Assembly (NCBI GenBank): GCA_001443495.1
Contig: LDXR01000002.1
Coordinates: 253,306 to 317,305 of the forward strand
Direction: 5' to 3'
Length of the DNA: 64,000 bases
From: a candidate division NC10 bacterium CSP1-5
Lineage (GTDB): Bacteria > Methylomirabilota > Methylomirabilia > Methylomirabilales > CSP1-5
Below, one piece after another: positions 17,549 through 27,096 of the stretch. How positions within the stretch are numbered: the first letter of the stretch is position 1; every line of letters begins with the position of its first letter. Below the pieces are notes generated by a model. It was not told the origin of the DNA. It did not search any database and was given only the letters and a program-made list of their open reading frames with translations. A program made the translations under genes and the position numbers.

Positions 17549-18217
17549 ATGCCCCGGAAGCACGCAAGATCGATTTCAACCGCCCCGAGTAGAGAGCATT
17601 TTCGGCCCAAGGAGTGGGCCATCATCCAGAAGTACCGGACGCCGCGGCAGGTGCAGCAGTTTCTCCGGGCCCTACCCTATAATTGGGAAAGGGACGGAGA
17701 GACCCTGCGGACGTTTCGCAGCGTAGTCCGGCACTGGCAGGCGCATTGCCTCGAGGCAGCCGTGACGGCGGCGACCATCCTCGAGCAGCATGGCTACCCA
17801 CCGCTGCTTCTCGACTTTCAGTCACAGGACAACCTCGACCACGTCGTCTTCCTCTTTCGCCACCGGGAACGCTACGGCACCGTGGCGCGTTCGCGTGACG
17901 CCGGGCTGCACGGGCGCAAACCCGTGTATCGGTCGCTCAGGCAACTCGTGATGAGCTATGTGGATCCCTACGTGGATGGCTCCGGGCGCATCATCGGATA
18001 CGGAGTGCTCGACCTGCGGACGTTCCGTCGACCCAACTGGCGACTCTCCTCGAGAAACGTCTGGGCGGTGGAACGGGTTTTGATCAAGATGCCCCACAAG
18101 AAGCTGAAGACATCCGACCGTCGATACCGAGCAGTACTCCGGCGATACCGGACCTTTCGGAAGAACTACCCCGACAGGCCCGCCACGTTCTACGCAAACC
18201 GGCACGAGTGGCTGTAG
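17549..18217 (+). CDS. Unknown conserved-looking protein, possible papain/transglutaminase fold
   Basis: 222 residues, no signal peptide. The protein has a basic N-terminus, a WERDGETLRTF segment, then HCLEAAVTAATILEQHGYPPLLLDF and DNLDHVVFLFRHRERYGTVA, followed by VYRSLRQLVMSYVDPYVD. The Cys in a helix start, the His after a strand and the nearby Asp residues resemble a Cys-His-Asp arrangement of papain- or transglutaminase-like folds, but the order and spacing cannot prove it. The C-terminal 60 residues are strongly basic. I do not recognise a named family. Confidence 0.6.
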   Translation: MPRKHARSISTAPSREHFRPKEWAIIQKYRTPRQVQQFLRALPYNWERDGETLRTFRSVVRHWQAHCLEAAVTAATILEQHGYPPLLLDFQSQDNLDHVVFLFRHRERYGTVARSRDAGLHGRKPVYRSLRQLVMSYVDPYVDGSGRIIGYGVLDLRTFRRPNWRLSSRNVWAVERVLIKMPHKKLKTSDRRYRAVLRRYRTFRKNYPDRPATFYANRHEWL

Positions 18218-18444
18218 CGGGCACACCCTCCTTCGCCGCCAGGCAGAAGCTCTGAAAATTCTTTCTTGGTGGCCCCCTCGCAGATAGACGTGGATCATAG
18301 CAGAAATCGGACAGGGGATTGCCGAGGACAGGTGTATACTGGGACACTTACCTGTGCTTTGGGGGACGGAGGGAGACGAGCGGGGGTGTCCGTAGACTTG
18401 TGAGTCCGAAGATTCCAAGAACACAGAAGAGGGGTCACCTCATC

Positions 18445-19503
18445 ATGGCCGAAGGCCCGACCGTGCGGGCGCTGGGAGAGTTCGGCCTGCTGAGGAGACT
18501 TCGAGCGAAGAGCCCGCCCCTTCCCCCTGAGGTCCTGGTCGGGATGGGGGATGATGCGGCCATCATGCAGCCATCACCCGGCCTCGCGTTAGTGGCCACG
18601 GTAGATGTCCTGGTGGAGGGAAAGGACTTCCGCTGGGAATGGTGCCCTGCGGAGGCCGTGGGACACAAGGGGCTCACCGTCAGCTTGAGCGATGTCGGGG
18701 CCATGGGGGCGATTCCGAAGTACGCTCTCGTCGCCTTGGGCCTTCCCGCGAGGACACCCGTAAAGCGCGTGGATGGTATCTACCGGGGGATCTGGGGGGC
18801 AGCAGAGGCAGCAGGGGTAGCAGTCGTAGGGGGGGATCTCTCGGAAGCTTCTCGTCTCATCCTCGGCGTGACCGTCATAGGAGAGGGGGAGGCACATCAT
18901 CTCGTTCGCCGCTCCGGGGCAAAGGTTGGAGAGACCATCTGGGTCACCGGTCCTCTCGGGAGGGCCGCAGCGGGACTATGCGCCTTGAAGGCAGGGTACC
19001 GGGTTGAGCGTTCAGCAGTGAAGGGCAGGCGGGGGACGCGCATCCCGCCAAAGGCCCGGAAGGCTCTCCGGGGGACGATGCAGGCCCAGCTCTATCCCAT
19101 GGCACGTTATCGAGAGGGGAGGGTCCTGGCCGAGACCGGGATCGCCACGGCCATGATCGATCTCAGCGATGGGCTCGCCTCGGATCTGACGCGGCTAGTG
19201 GAGGAGAGTGGGGTGGGGGCTCGGATCCTTGCTGACCGAATTCCCGTGGATCGGTCCACGCGGCAGGTGGCAGAGCTTGTTGGGCTGGATTCCGTGAGGC
19301 TGGCGCTGGGCGGGGGTGAGGACTTTGAACTCCTCTTCACAAGCGGCGCCTCTTCCACGACGGTCGAGGAGGCCCTGGTCCGCAAAGGCTTCGCCCGGCC
19401 CCATGCCGTCGGCGAGATGCGTGCCGCCGACGAGGGGCTCACCCTCGTCGGCCCTCGGGGAAAGGAGCAGCCGCTTGGAAAGGGGTTTGAACATTTTCGT
19501 TAG
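18445..19503 (+). CDS. thiL: Thiamine-monophosphate kinase
   Basis: ThiL phosphorylates thiamine monophosphate to the active cofactor thiamine diphosphate. The ATG at 18445, behind GAGGGG, gives 352 residues starting MAEGPTVRALGEFGLL, the standard family N-terminus; the track start is 42 codons too early. Motifs seen are VGMGDDAAIM, DVLVEGKDFRW, GGDLSEASRL and AMIDLSDGLASDL. The stop overlaps, tail to tail, the stop of the minus-strand gene at 19500. Confidence 0.94.
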   Translation: MAEGPTVRALGEFGLLRRLRAKSPPLPPEVLVGMGDDAAIMQPSPGLALVATVDVLVEGKDFRWEWCPAEAVGHKGLTVSLSDVGAMGAIPKYALVALGLPARTPVKRVDGIYRGIWGAAEAAGVAVVGGDLSEASRLILGVTVIGEGEAHHLVRRSGAKVGETIWVTGPLGRAAAGLCALKAGYRVERSAVKGRRGTRIPPKARKALRGTMQAQLYPMARYREGRVLAETGIATAMIDLSDGLASDLTRLVEESGVGARILADRIPVDRSTRQVAELVGLDSVRLALGGGEDFELLFTSGASSTTVEEALVRKGFARPHAVGEMRAADEGLTLVGPRGKEQPLGKGFEHFR

Positions 19504-20759
19504 GCCTGTCTTCCATCCTCCCCCTGGCGATCCATCAGTCGGATCCTCACCTTGACAATGCTTCGCTTATCCGACGCCGCGACGACGAAGCGCATCCCCC
19601 CATACTGGACCTCCTCCCCGGTGTCGGGGATCTTCTGAAAGAGGTGGAGGAGGAACCCGCCCAGGGTTTCGTATTCCCCTTCGGGGAGCTGGATCCCGAG
19701 TTCGTCGCTGAGCCGCTCCACTTCGAGTCGCGCATCGACGAGGTAGGAGCCGTCGGGAAGGCGTTTCAGGGGAAGCGGCTCCTCGTCGTATTCATCCTCG
19801 ATCTCGCCCACGATCTCCTCCAGGAGATCCTCGATCGTCACGATCCCCACCACCCCTCCGTACTCATCCACTACGACAGCCATGTGGAACCGTCCCCGCC
19901 GCATCTCTTGGAACAGATCGGCGACGAGTTTGGTCTCCGGAACATAGACCGCCGGGCGGATGAGCGGCGCGAGAGGTGTTTCGGGGCCGGCCGAGAGGAG
20001 GTCGAAGGCGTGGACGATGCCGACGATCTGGTCGATGCGCTCCTCGAACACGGGGATGCGAGAGAACTGGTGCTCACTCACCACCGCCACGGCCTCGGCT
20101 ACCGTCGCGGAAGCGGGGACTGCCACCACCTCAATGAGAGGGATCATGACCTCCTGAACAGTGGTCTCGCCAAAGTCAATGATCTTGTGGATCATCCGCC
20201 GCTCACCCGTATCGAGGTCGGCCTGATGTCTGTCTTCCTGGACCAGGAATTTCAGCTCCTCGCGGGTGATGTAGGGGTCGCGCTCGGACGGGGCAATCTT
20301 GAAGGGGGTCAGGAGCGACGCCGAGGCGCGGTGGACAACAGCGGTAAGCGGGGCGAAGAGGTGCAGGCAGAAGTAAAGCGGCGTCGCTAAGAGGGGCGCC
20401 AGGCGATCGGCATGCTGCCGGAAGTAGGCCCTAGGGACCATCTCACCGAAGAGGAGGACGAGGGGGGTGAGGAGTAGCGTCGCGTAGTACTGGCGGCCCT
20501 CCCCAAGGAGAAAGAGACAGAGCAGGGTGGCGGCCGTCGCACTGATTACGACACACAGGTTGGTCCCGACCAAGGTCGTGGCCAGGAGTCGGTCGGGTCG
20601 CTGGAGCAGCCGCTCCGCCACCCGGGCCCCCTTCACGCCCTCCCCCGCCAGGTGGCGAATCTTGGTTCGATCGCACGAGATCAGGGCCATCTCCGAGCCA
20701 GAGAAGAAGGCCTCCAGGAGGACGAGGCACCCGATGAGGATGAAAAGGAAGGGGATCAT
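19500..20759 (-). CDS. CNNM/CorC-type transporter, DUF21-CBS-CorC
   Basis: 419 residues: an N-terminal DUF21 membrane domain with four hydrophobic segments (first [28 protein letters not shown]), two CBS domains ([12 protein letters not shown] ... and the second around [21 protein letters not shown]) and a C-terminal CorC/HlyC domain ([15 protein letters not shown]). The family includes magnesium or cobalt efflux transporters, often still called hemolysins. Its start overlaps the stop of the upstream paralogue by four bases (ATGA), so the two are translationally coupled and may form a heteromer. Confidence 0.9.
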   Translation of the reverse strand: MIPFLFILIGCLVLLEAFFSGSEMALISCDRTKIRHLAGEGVKGARVAERLLQRPDRLLATTLVGTNLCVVISATAATLLCLFLLGEGRQYYATLLLTPLVLLFGEMVPRAYFRQHADRLAPLLATPLYFCLHLFAPLTAVVHRASASLLTPFKIAPSERDPYITREELKFLVQEDRHQADLDTGERRMIHKIIDFGETTVQEVMIPLIEVVAVPASATVAEAVAVVSEHQFSRIPVFEERIDQIVGIVHAFDLLSAGPETPLAPLIRPAVYVPETKLVADLFQEMRRGRFHMAVVVDEYGGVVGIVTIEDLLEEIVGEIEDEYDEEPLPLKRLPDGSYLVDARLEVERLSDELGIQLPEGEYETLGGFLLHLFQKIPDTGEEVQYGGMRFVVAASDKRSIVKVRIRLMDRQGEDGRQA

Positions 20760-21781
20760 CCCGTGTGCTCCTGTTGCGGGGGCTGGTCAAACTCGTCGGC
20801 GATCTCCCCGACAAGCTCTTCCAGGAGATCCTCCAGGGTCACGAGCCCGGCGGTGGCGCCGTATTCGTTGACCACAATCGCCAGATGCCGGCCACGCCGT
20901 TGGAACTCTTTGAGGAGCGTGTCGACGGGGGTGGTCTCCGGGATGAAGAAGGGGGGGTGGAGCAGGGAACTCAAGGTGGGCGGGGGTGATCCCCCTACCT
21001 TGAACCGGAGAAGATCTTTGGCATTCAATATGCCCACAATCCGGTCGATGGTATCTTGATAGATCGGGATCCGGGAGAAGGCGGCCTTTGTGACGGCAGC
21101 GACCGCCTCACCAAAGGAGAGGCTTATGTCGAGGCAGAACATGTCGCTGCGGAGAGTCATCACCTGGCGGACCGGCACCTCGGCGAATGCCAGCACGCGC
21201 TCGATCATCTTGTGCTCGGTGGACTCCACGACCCCTTCCTGGCGTCCGACATCCAGGATCACCTTGAAGTCTTCTTCCGAGACTCCTGACGGACTCAGTG
21301 CGGCCGAAACCCCGAGGACCCTCAGGCAGATGTCGACCACCCTCTTGAGGACCGCCTGGAGCGGGGTGATGAGGAGCGAAAAGAGTTCAAGGGGCCGCGA
21401 GATGAGATACAAGACCCGTTCCGCATGAGTAACCGCCAGCATCTTCGGGATGAGTTCCCCGAAGACAAGGATCAGGGGGAGCATGAGCAGAGGTGCAAGC
21501 CACGCCTTTTGCGCGCCCCAGACGTGAAGGACGAGCGCCGTCGCGGTGACAGAGGCGGTGATGTTGACCAGGTTGTTACCGATGAGAATGGTGACGATGG
21601 TCCGGGTCGGACGTTCGAGGAGCTTCAGGGCCCGACCTCCCCGCCGAGGTTCCGTCTGGGCCAGACGCTGCAGCCGCAAACGGCTGAGCGAGAAGAGGGC
21701 GGTCTCCGAGGCCGAGAAAAAGGCAGACAGGGAGAAGAGGAGGAGTAACCCGATCAGATAGGATAGCGTTGTTTCGTCCAA
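20756..21781 (-). CDS. CNNM/CorC-type transporter, DUF21-CBS, shorter paralogue
   Basis: 341 residues with the same DUF21 start (LLFSLSAFFSASETALFSLSRLRLQRLA) and CBS pair (VMTLRSDMFCLDISL ... VVNEYGATAGLVTLEDLLEE). It stops soon after the second CBS domain and lacks the C-terminal CorC domain that its neighbour has. It is the first gene of a two-gene unit. The divergent MCP gene starts about 180 bases away. The transported ion cannot be told from the sequence. Confidence 0.88.
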   Translation of the reverse strand: MDETTLSYLIGLLLLFSLSAFFSASETALFSLSRLRLQRLAQTEPRRGGRALKLLERPTRTIVTILIGNNLVNITASVTATALVLHVWGAQKAWLAPLLMLPLILVFGELIPKMLAVTHAERVLYLISRPLELFSLLITPLQAVLKRVVDICLRVLGVSAALSPSGVSEEDFKVILDVGRQEGVVESTEHKMIERVLAFAEVPVRQVMTLRSDMFCLDISLSFGEAVAAVTKAAFSRIPIYQDTIDRIVGILNAKDLLRFKVGGSPPPTLSSLLHPPFFIPETTPVDTLLKEFQRRGRHLAIVVNEYGATAGLVTLEDLLEELVGEIADEFDQPPQQEHTG

Positions 21782-21959
21782 AGATCCGATCTGCTCACTA
21801 CCCGATGACCCCTTGAGCCTTGGGTCGGCATGGGGCCAGGCTGCTGGTACATAATTTGCAGACTAAAACCGATGAATCCATCGGGGTTGCAATCCAGTGT
21901 CAGCTATGATATCAGTTCGTGGGGGCGTTGTAAAGACCAGGCCAGCGGAGGCAAAGGTC

Positions 21960-23174
21960 ATGCGCATCGGGAATAAAATTCTCCTGGGCTTTCTGGCCGT
22001 GATCTTGGCCATCACCCTCATGGCCACTCAGGATTACCTGACCATCTTTACCAGCCTGTTAGTGGGCGGGGTGGCCTCCAGGATTCTCAGCCGGATGATC
22101 GCGCACAGGATGGAGGAGCTGGTGGGGGCCACGCGGGTCATCAGCCAGGGGGACCTGACCAAGACGGTCGCCGTGGACTCCCGGGACGAGCTGGGCCAGC
22201 TGGCCGACGCCTTTAATCGCATGATCGTCAGTCTCCAGGAGGTGGTCCGCGAGACGAAAGGGATGACGGACAAGGTCAGCCAGTCGACGATGGCCCTGAG
22301 TGACACAGCCGCGGCCACGAACCAGGTCACCGAGGAGCTCGCCACGCGGGTGCACCAGATTGCCAAGGGGGCGGAGAGGCAGGTGGTGCTGGTCGGCGAT
22401 GGATCCCGGGTGGTGCATGATCTGGCCCACTCCGCCAACGAGATTGCCGCCCGGTCGCGCTCTGCGGCTCAGGCGGTGGCCGAGGCCGGGGACACGGCCG
22501 AGTCGGGAGGGAAATCCGCTCAGGAGGCTGTGAGGAAGATGGGAGAGGTCTTCAGCCTCTTGGAGCGACTGGCCGCGGGGGTCAAAGGCTTCGGGGCGAA
22601 AACGCAACAGATTGGAAGCATCGTCGATCTCATCACCCGGATCGCCCACCAGACTCATCTCCTGGCCCTCAACGCCACCATCGAGGCAGCCCGGGCCGGC
22701 GAACACGGACGGGGCTTTGCGGTGGTCGCGGATGAGGTCCGGAAGTTGGCTGGCGATGCGGGGTCCTCGGCAGAGCAGATCGCCAAGCTGGCGCAGGAGA
22801 TTCGCGAGGAGAGCGCCCAGGTCCTGACCTCGATGGAGATGGCGGGGAAGGGGATCGAGTCGGGGCGGCAGGTCCTCCAGTTCACCGAGAAGTCGTTGCA
22901 CGAGATCGTGCGTACGGTGGTCCAACAGGTCAAGCGCGTGCAGGAGATCTCTCCTCTCACCGACCAACAGACCCTGGGAGCCAGGGCGTTAGTGAAGACG
23001 ATCGATGAGATTGCCGAGGTCGCTCGAGAGCATGCCCGCTCTACCCAGGAGGCCTCGGCGGCGACCCAGCTGCAGATCGCCTCGGTAGAGCAGATGGCCT
23101 TTGGCGCTCAGGAGCTCAGCAACATCGCGGACAAGCTGCGCGAAAGAGTCTCTCGGTTCAAGGTCAATGCATGA
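21960..23174 (+). CDS. Methyl-accepting chemotaxis protein without a periplasmic sensor domain
   Basis: 404 residues from the ATG at 21960 (GGAGG upstream); the track start is 21 codons earlier. The N-terminus has two close hydrophobic segments ([16 protein letters not shown] and [18 protein letters not shown]) with only a few residues between, so almost nothing faces the periplasm. A HAMP domain follows (about 50-105, [16 protein letters not shown]), then the MCP signalling domain with the hairpin tip [21 protein letters not shown] signal from inside the membrane or cytoplasm is likely. It overlaps the CheW gene by 8 bases. Confidence 0.92.
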   Translation: MRIGNKILLGFLAVILAITLMATQDYLTIFTSLLVGGVASRILSRMIAHRMEELVGATRVISQGDLTKTVAVDSRDELGQLADAFNRMIVSLQEVVRETKGMTDKVSQSTMALSDTAAATNQVTEELATRVHQIAKGAERQVVLVGDGSRVVHDLAHSANEIAARSRSAAQAVAEAGDTAESGGKSAQEAVRKMGEVFSLLERLAAGVKGFGAKTQQIGSIVDLITRIAHQTHLLALNATIEAARAGEHGRGFAVVADEVRKLAGDAGSSAEQIAKLAQEIREESAQVLTSMEMAGKGIESGRQVLQFTEKSLHEIVRTVVQQVKRVQEISPLTDQQTLGARALVKTIDEIAEVAREHARSTQEASAATQLQIASVEQMAFGAQELSNIADKLRERVSRFKVNA

Positions 23175-23643
23175 GCGGGTAGAGAGCCTCGCCGCTTCAG
23201 AAGGACGCCTCTTCGTTCTCCTCCAGGTGCGGGGGGAACCGTTTGCCCTTCCATCAGCGCAGGTGCGAGCTGTCAGCCCGGTGGGCCGGATCACGCGAAT
23301 CCCCCATGCCCCTCGGGAGGTCGGGGGTGTAACGAACTGGCGCGGAAAGGTTCTGACCCTCTACGATCTGGGAGAAGCCCTGGGACTGCCGGGAAAGTCT
23401 GGTCTCGCTCCCTATACCGTAGTGCTCGCCCCGGAAAAGGAGGATTTCGACGTGGGGGTTATGGCTGAACAGGTCCGGGAGGTTCGCGCGATCCCCGACG
23501 AGGCCCTGGAGCCCCTCTCCTCAGCCAGGGGCCTCTGCCACGGGATCATCGACCTGGAAGGCCTCCCCGTGATGGTCCTCGATCCGAAGACCCTCCTCGA
23601 TCGTCTGGCGATGGCAGTCCTGTCCGCCTCGTCCCCTCGATAA
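23167..23643 (+). CDS. CheW-like coupling protein
   Basis: 158 residues made of one CheW domain: [23 protein letters not shown], then [21 protein letters not shown] and [15 protein letters not shown]. CheW links chemoreceptors to the CheA kinase. The ATG lies inside the MCP gene's last codons. The CheA gene starts 13 bases downstream. Confidence 0.9.
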   Translation: MHERVESLAASEGRLFVLLQVRGEPFALPSAQVRAVSPVGRITRIPHAPREVGGVTNWRGKVLTLYDLGEALGLPGKSGLAPYTVVLAPEKEDFDVGVMAEQVREVRAIPDEALEPLSSARGLCHGIIDLEGLPVMVLDPKTLLDRLAMAVLSASSPR

Positions 23644-23656
23644 CGGGGTCTCGCCG

Positions 23657-25177
23657 GTGGATCTCAGCAAGTACCTGCCAATCTTCCTGAACGACTCCCG
23701 AGAGCATTTGCAGCGGATGGATGAATTTTTGCTCCGGTTGGAGCGGCATCCTGAAGACGCGCAGGCGATCGACGCTCTCTTTCGGTCTGCGCATTCCGTC
23801 AAGGGGATGGCGAGTACGATGGGCTTTGAGGAGCTGTCCAAGATCGCCCATTCCCTTGAAAGCTTCCTCGATCCCTATCGCAGGGGCGTTCAGCGGCTCG
23901 ACCGCCAGGCCATCGACCTCGTGCTCCAAGGGGTGGACCTCCTCCGCAAATCGGTCGAGCAAGCAAGCGCCAGTCAGGGCCCCGGGGAATCGGCGGGGAA
24001 GAGCGGAGAGGGGGGCGGGTCGTCACCGTCGTCCCCTCCGCCTCCCGTGCAGGGGGGGGCGACCCGGCGCGAGGGAATGTTGCGGGTGGCTCCAGAACTC
24101 TTGGATGATCTGATTGACCTCACGAGCGAGCTCCTCATCGCCCAGGAAGATCTGGGGAACGAAGAACGGGTCTTCAAATTCCAGGCGCTTATTCAGGCCG
24201 TGGGCCATCAGGCCATGCAGCTCAGGATGGTTCCGCTGCAGACGGTCGCTGATCGGTTCCCTCGGATGGCCCGCGATATGGCCAGGCAGGGAGGTAAGGA
24301 ACTGGTCTTTGAGATCCAAGGCAGGGATGTGGAGATGGATCGGGCGCTGTTAGAAAGCCTGGCCGACCCGCTGATGCACCTGCTCCGAAACGCGGTGGAT
24401 CACGGGATAGAACGGCCGGAGGAGCGCGTCCGCGCCGGAAAGCCGGCCGAGGGGAAGGTGCATCTCGAAGCCTCGAGGCGAAAGGATGGGGTCATCATCC
24501 AGGTGGCTGATGATGGCCGGGGGATCGACCCTGGCACGATCCGTCAGGCCGCTGTGACTCTGGGACTCCTCTCGGAGGACAAGGCGCAGACGTTGTCGGA
24601 GCCCGACCTCTTTCGGCTGCTCACCCTGCCGGGCTTCACCACCAGAGCGGAGGTCTCAGAGATCTCCGGGCGAGGCGTCGGGTTGGATGTGGTGCAATCC
24701 ATGGTCCAGTCGCTCCAGGGAAGCGTGTTGATAGAGTCCGTGCTTGGGCAGGGGACCACCGTCACCCTGAAGCTTCCCTTGACGCTGCTCCGCCTCCCGG
24801 TCCTCTTGCTCGAGGTGGGTGATGAGACCTACGCCATTCCCGTCACCCAGGTGCGGGCGACCCTGGACTGTCCTCCCGGAAGGATCAGGCCGACGGACGG
24901 GCGAGAAATCTTGTTCCGCGGGGAGGACGAGATCCCCGTGTTCCGTCTGCGGCGCCTCCTGGACCTTCCCGAATCCGCCGCGAGCCCTTTCGTCGTCCTG
25001 GTGGACTCCAAAGGGAAGGATGTCGGGCTGATGGTGGACAAGATCCTGGAGTATCGCGAGGTGGTGGTAAAATCGTTCCGGTCTCCGCTGAGGGGCTTGA
25101 AGGGACTCGGCGGGATGACCATCCTCGGGGATGGCGTCGTGGTCCCGATCTTAGATCTCGAGACGCTCTTGCCCTAG
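23657..25177 (+). CDS. CheA-type histidine kinase lacking a P2 domain
   Basis: 506 residues from a GTG start. Order: P1/Hpt domain with the phospho-acceptor His46 in FRSAHSVKGMAS, a Gly/Pro/Ser-rich linker (about 105-135), a P3 dimerisation region (LLDDLIDLTSELLIAQEDL), the P4 ATPase domain (HLLRNAVDHGIERPEER, DDGRGIDP, GRGVGLDVV) and a P5 CheW-like domain (LLLEVGDETYAIPVTQVRA). The linker is too short for a P2 domain that would bind CheY. The cluster has no CheY, CheR or CheB in the window, so output goes to an unlinked regulator, or the system serves a function other than flagellar taxis. Confidence 0.93.
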   Translation: MDLSKYLPIFLNDSREHLQRMDEFLLRLERHPEDAQAIDALFRSAHSVKGMASTMGFEELSKIAHSLESFLDPYRRGVQRLDRQAIDLVLQGVDLLRKSVEQASASQGPGESAGKSGEGGGSSPSSPPPPVQGGATRREGMLRVAPELLDDLIDLTSELLIAQEDLGNEERVFKFQALIQAVGHQAMQLRMVPLQTVADRFPRMARDMARQGGKELVFEIQGRDVEMDRALLESLADPLMHLLRNAVDHGIERPEERVRAGKPAEGKVHLEASRRKDGVIIQVADDGRGIDPGTIRQAAVTLGLLSEDKAQTLSEPDLFRLLTLPGFTTRAEVSEISGRGVGLDVVQSMVQSLQGSVLIESVLGQGTTVTLKLPLTLLRLPVLLLEVGDETYAIPVTQVRATLDCPPGRIRPTDGREILFRGEDEIPVFRLRRLLDLPESAASPFVVLVDSKGKDVGLMVDKILEYREVVVKSFRSPLRGLKGLGGMTILGDGVVVPILDLETLLP

Positions 25178-25204
25178 GGAGACACGGCGGTGGTATGATC
25201 TACC

Positions 25205-25594
25205 TCAGGGTCCTCCGGCCTCGCGGCCCCCGCGTGCCCCGAGGGCTTGGATGAGGACCTTGAGTGCTTGCTCAGCGGGTGGATTGACAGCGAGGAATTC
25301 CATTATGCTCTCGAAGTGCGGGTCCTCGTCTCGTCCACTGCTGATCACCCGACTGTTCGCCACTCGACACCGAATGGTTGACAGCTCCCCCTTTGTCTCC
25401 AGCTGGAGAAAGCACGGACTCTGCGTCTCAAGCATACCCTGGTGCTCTACGAGTGCTTCCCTCAGGGTTACATCCAGCACCTCTGCCATCTGGAGGGTCA
25501 TGATGCCCTCCGTCATGCCGGCAATGCGAAGGCGCCGAGGGTTCTGTCTTTGCCGGGCGGGACGCGTATAGCGCTTGCCCAGTGCTCGCCTCAT
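25205..25594 (-). CDS. PilZ-like domain protein, divergent copy
   Basis: 129 residues with the layout of a single PilZ domain: RRLRIAG near the start, VLDVTLREALVE in the middle and FESIMEFLAV near the end. PilZ domains bind cyclic di-GMP through RxxxR and [D/N]xSxxG. Here the first motif has Pro where the first Arg should be and the last Gly of the second is Glu, so binding is doubtful. A close paralogue of the same length, with the same GGxEAGGP tail, lies at 27097-27486. It runs tail to tail with the CheA gene. Confidence 0.65.
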   Translation of the reverse strand: MRRALGKRYTRPARQRQNPRRLRIAGMTEGIMTLQMAEVLDVTLREALVEHQGMLETQSPCFLQLETKGELSTIRCRVANSRVISSGRDEDPHFESIMEFLAVNPPAEQALKVLIQALGARGGREAGGP

Positions 25595-25771
25595 AATCTC
25601 AAGGGCTCCCCTCTCCTCGCCGGGTGGAATGGCTCAGCGGCCCCAAAAAGGCAAGCAGAAATCGTGCCAGCGAGATGCCGCTTTCGTCAGCGTCCGATCA
25701 ACCTGTAATTTCAAGACGTTACTTGCCCCTGGTGATGGGTACATTCTCTTCCAGAACTCTGTGAGGCTCTC

Positions 25772-26230
25772 TTAGCGAGGTCCAGTTGGCCGTCTCACTG
25801 GGGTGGCTTCGGGTGAGGCGATGACGCGCAGGCGGACTGGAATCACGCCGGGCCCGAGTGCGCCGAGAGCCCGGGCAGCGGCATACGAGACGTCCAGGAT
25901 GCGGCGGCTTCTAAAGGGGCCGCGGTCATTGATCCGCACCTTCACGCTTCGCCCGTTGGCCGGGTTCTCTACGAGCACCCACGTGCCGAAGGGTAGGGTC
26001 CGGTGGGCGGCGGTCATCTGGTGCATGTCAAAGATCTCCCCGCTAGCGGTGCGTCGTCCGTGGTACGGATGGCCGTACCACGACGCCTCGCCCGTCTCCT
26101 CGTGGCCGACGAATACAGGATGAGGTGCCGGAGCCACGGTCGGAGGTGCAGGCCGCGGCGAGGCACACGCAGCCAGGAGGAGGCCCAGCGTCGCCGTTTG
26201 TGCAACCCACACGATTCTCCGGATCTTCAT
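25772..26230 (-). CDS. rlpA: RlpA-like septal ring lytic transglycosylase lipoprotein
   Basis: RlpA cleaves denuded glycan strands in peptidoglycan and acts at the septum. The N-terminus is a lipoprotein signal (TLGLLLAACASP, lipobox LAAC). The double-psi beta-barrel domain carries GEASWYGHPYHGRRTASGEIF, MTAAHRTLPFGTWVLVEN and VKVRINDRGPF, with the expected His and Asp catalytic residues. A C-terminal SPOR domain, present in many relatives, is missing. The start at 26230 was chosen to place the signal at the N-terminus; no good ribosome binding site is present for any candidate. Confidence 0.9.
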   Translation of the reverse strand: MKIRRIVWVAQTATLGLLLAACASPRPAPPTVAPAPHPVFVGHEETGEASWYGHPYHGRRTASGEIFDMHQMTAAHRTLPFGTWVLVENPANGRSVKVRINDRGPFRSRRILDVSYAAARALGALGPGVIPVRLRVIASPEATPVRRPTGPR

Positions 26231-26447
26231 CCACGTCATAGACGAGGGAGCTAGCAACTTTAGTGCCACGAACGCCGCTCCTTCGGGGGCCGCTGCTGGT
26301 GTGGCCTGGACGCGAATGAGAGGGGCTCCTGCAGGCCGGGGGGAAGACCTTGAAAGAAGTCGATAAGCCTACATGGTCATTGACTGGGCCTCCGTTATTG
26401 CCTAAGCTCACCCCAGGGGAGAAGAACTAACGGACAAGGGAGGTACC

Positions 26448-26498
26448 ATGAAAACGTATTGCCAAGAGGTAGTACGGAATCTGCTGAAGACGAACTAA
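26448..26498 (+). CDS. Possible 16-codon small ORF
   Basis: In the 404-base gap between rlpA and the His-rich protein gene, AGGGAGGT precedes an ATG that opens MKTYCQEVVRNLLKTN and then a stop. The ribosome binding site is better than those of many real genes here. It could be a leader peptide, a small protein or the relic of a lost gene. The rest of the gap shows no other coding sequence. Confidence 0.25.
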   Translation: MKTYCQEVVRNLLKTN

Positions 26499-26634
26499 TT
26501 CCTTGGCGAGAGCAAGGCGAGGTAGGCGTGAAATAAAATTGGGGGAGGGGTCGTCTAAGGGGGTGACATTGGGGATAAACCGGGCCTGGCGGATGGCCGC
26601 TCGGGCCCTGGGTGGGTAAAGGAGGGGAACGAAC

Positions 26635-27012
26635 ATGAGACGCCTCGCAGTCGGCCTCGTCATCGGGAGCCTCGTGCTGGGCGGGATGGCCCTGCCGGCC
26701 GAGGCAGGACACGGGCATCGCGGCCACCACGGGCATGGCCACCACGGGCATGGGCATGGTCACTTCGCGGGGGGCTTCCTGGCTGGTGCGGCCACCTTCT
26801 TGGTCCTGGACGCTCTCCTCACGCCTCGGGTGGTTTATGGTCACCCGGTGGTCTATGCTCCGCCGGTCGTCTATCAGCCGGTCTATCGGGCCCCGGTCTG
26901 CCAGGACATGTGGGTCCAAGAGCGCTGGGAGCTCCGACCCCAGCAGCAGAACGGCTTTACCACGTACTATCAGGTCTTGGTGCCGGGGTACTGGCAGCGC
27001 CACTGCTACTGA
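26635..27012 (+). CDS. Secreted His/Gly-rich small protein
   Basis: 125 residues with a signal peptide (RRLAVGLVIGSLVLGGMALPAEA). A run rich in His and Gly follows (GHGHRGHHGHGHHGHGHGHF), then a hydrophobic stretch and repeated VVY-P units (HPVVYAPPVVYQPVYRAPV). The C-terminus ends in QVLVPGYWQRHCY. The His-rich segment could bind metal ions such as Ni or Cu; the nearby Lar genes make a nickel cofactor, but a link is speculation. A strong terminator follows at 27031. Confidence 0.75.
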   Translation: MRRLAVGLVIGSLVLGGMALPAEAGHGHRGHHGHGHHGHGHGHFAGGFLAGAATFLVLDALLTPRVVYGHPVVYAPPVVYQPVYRAPVCQDMWVQERWELRPQQQNGFTTYYQVLVPGYWQRHCY

Positions 27013-27030
27013 CACTCGCCTGGTCCAACC

Positions 27031-27060
27031 AGAAGGCCACCTCTTTCGAGGTGGCCTTCT
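27031..27060 (+). terminator. Intrinsic terminator after the His-rich protein gene
   Basis: A perfect 12-bp stem (GAAGGCCACCTC / GAGGTGGCCTTC, loop TTTC) is followed by the pyrimidine run TCTCTCTTTCC. It lies 19 bases after the stop codon. Confidence 0.85.
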
Positions 27061-27096
27061 CTCTTTCCAATCACGAGCCAACCCATCCGGAAGAAT

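Noticed and set aside
19500-21781. Hemolysin function for the two CNNM/CorC genes
   Set aside because: The hemolysin label of this family is historical; DUF21-CBS-CorC proteins are better described as ion transporters, and nothing here suggests toxicity.
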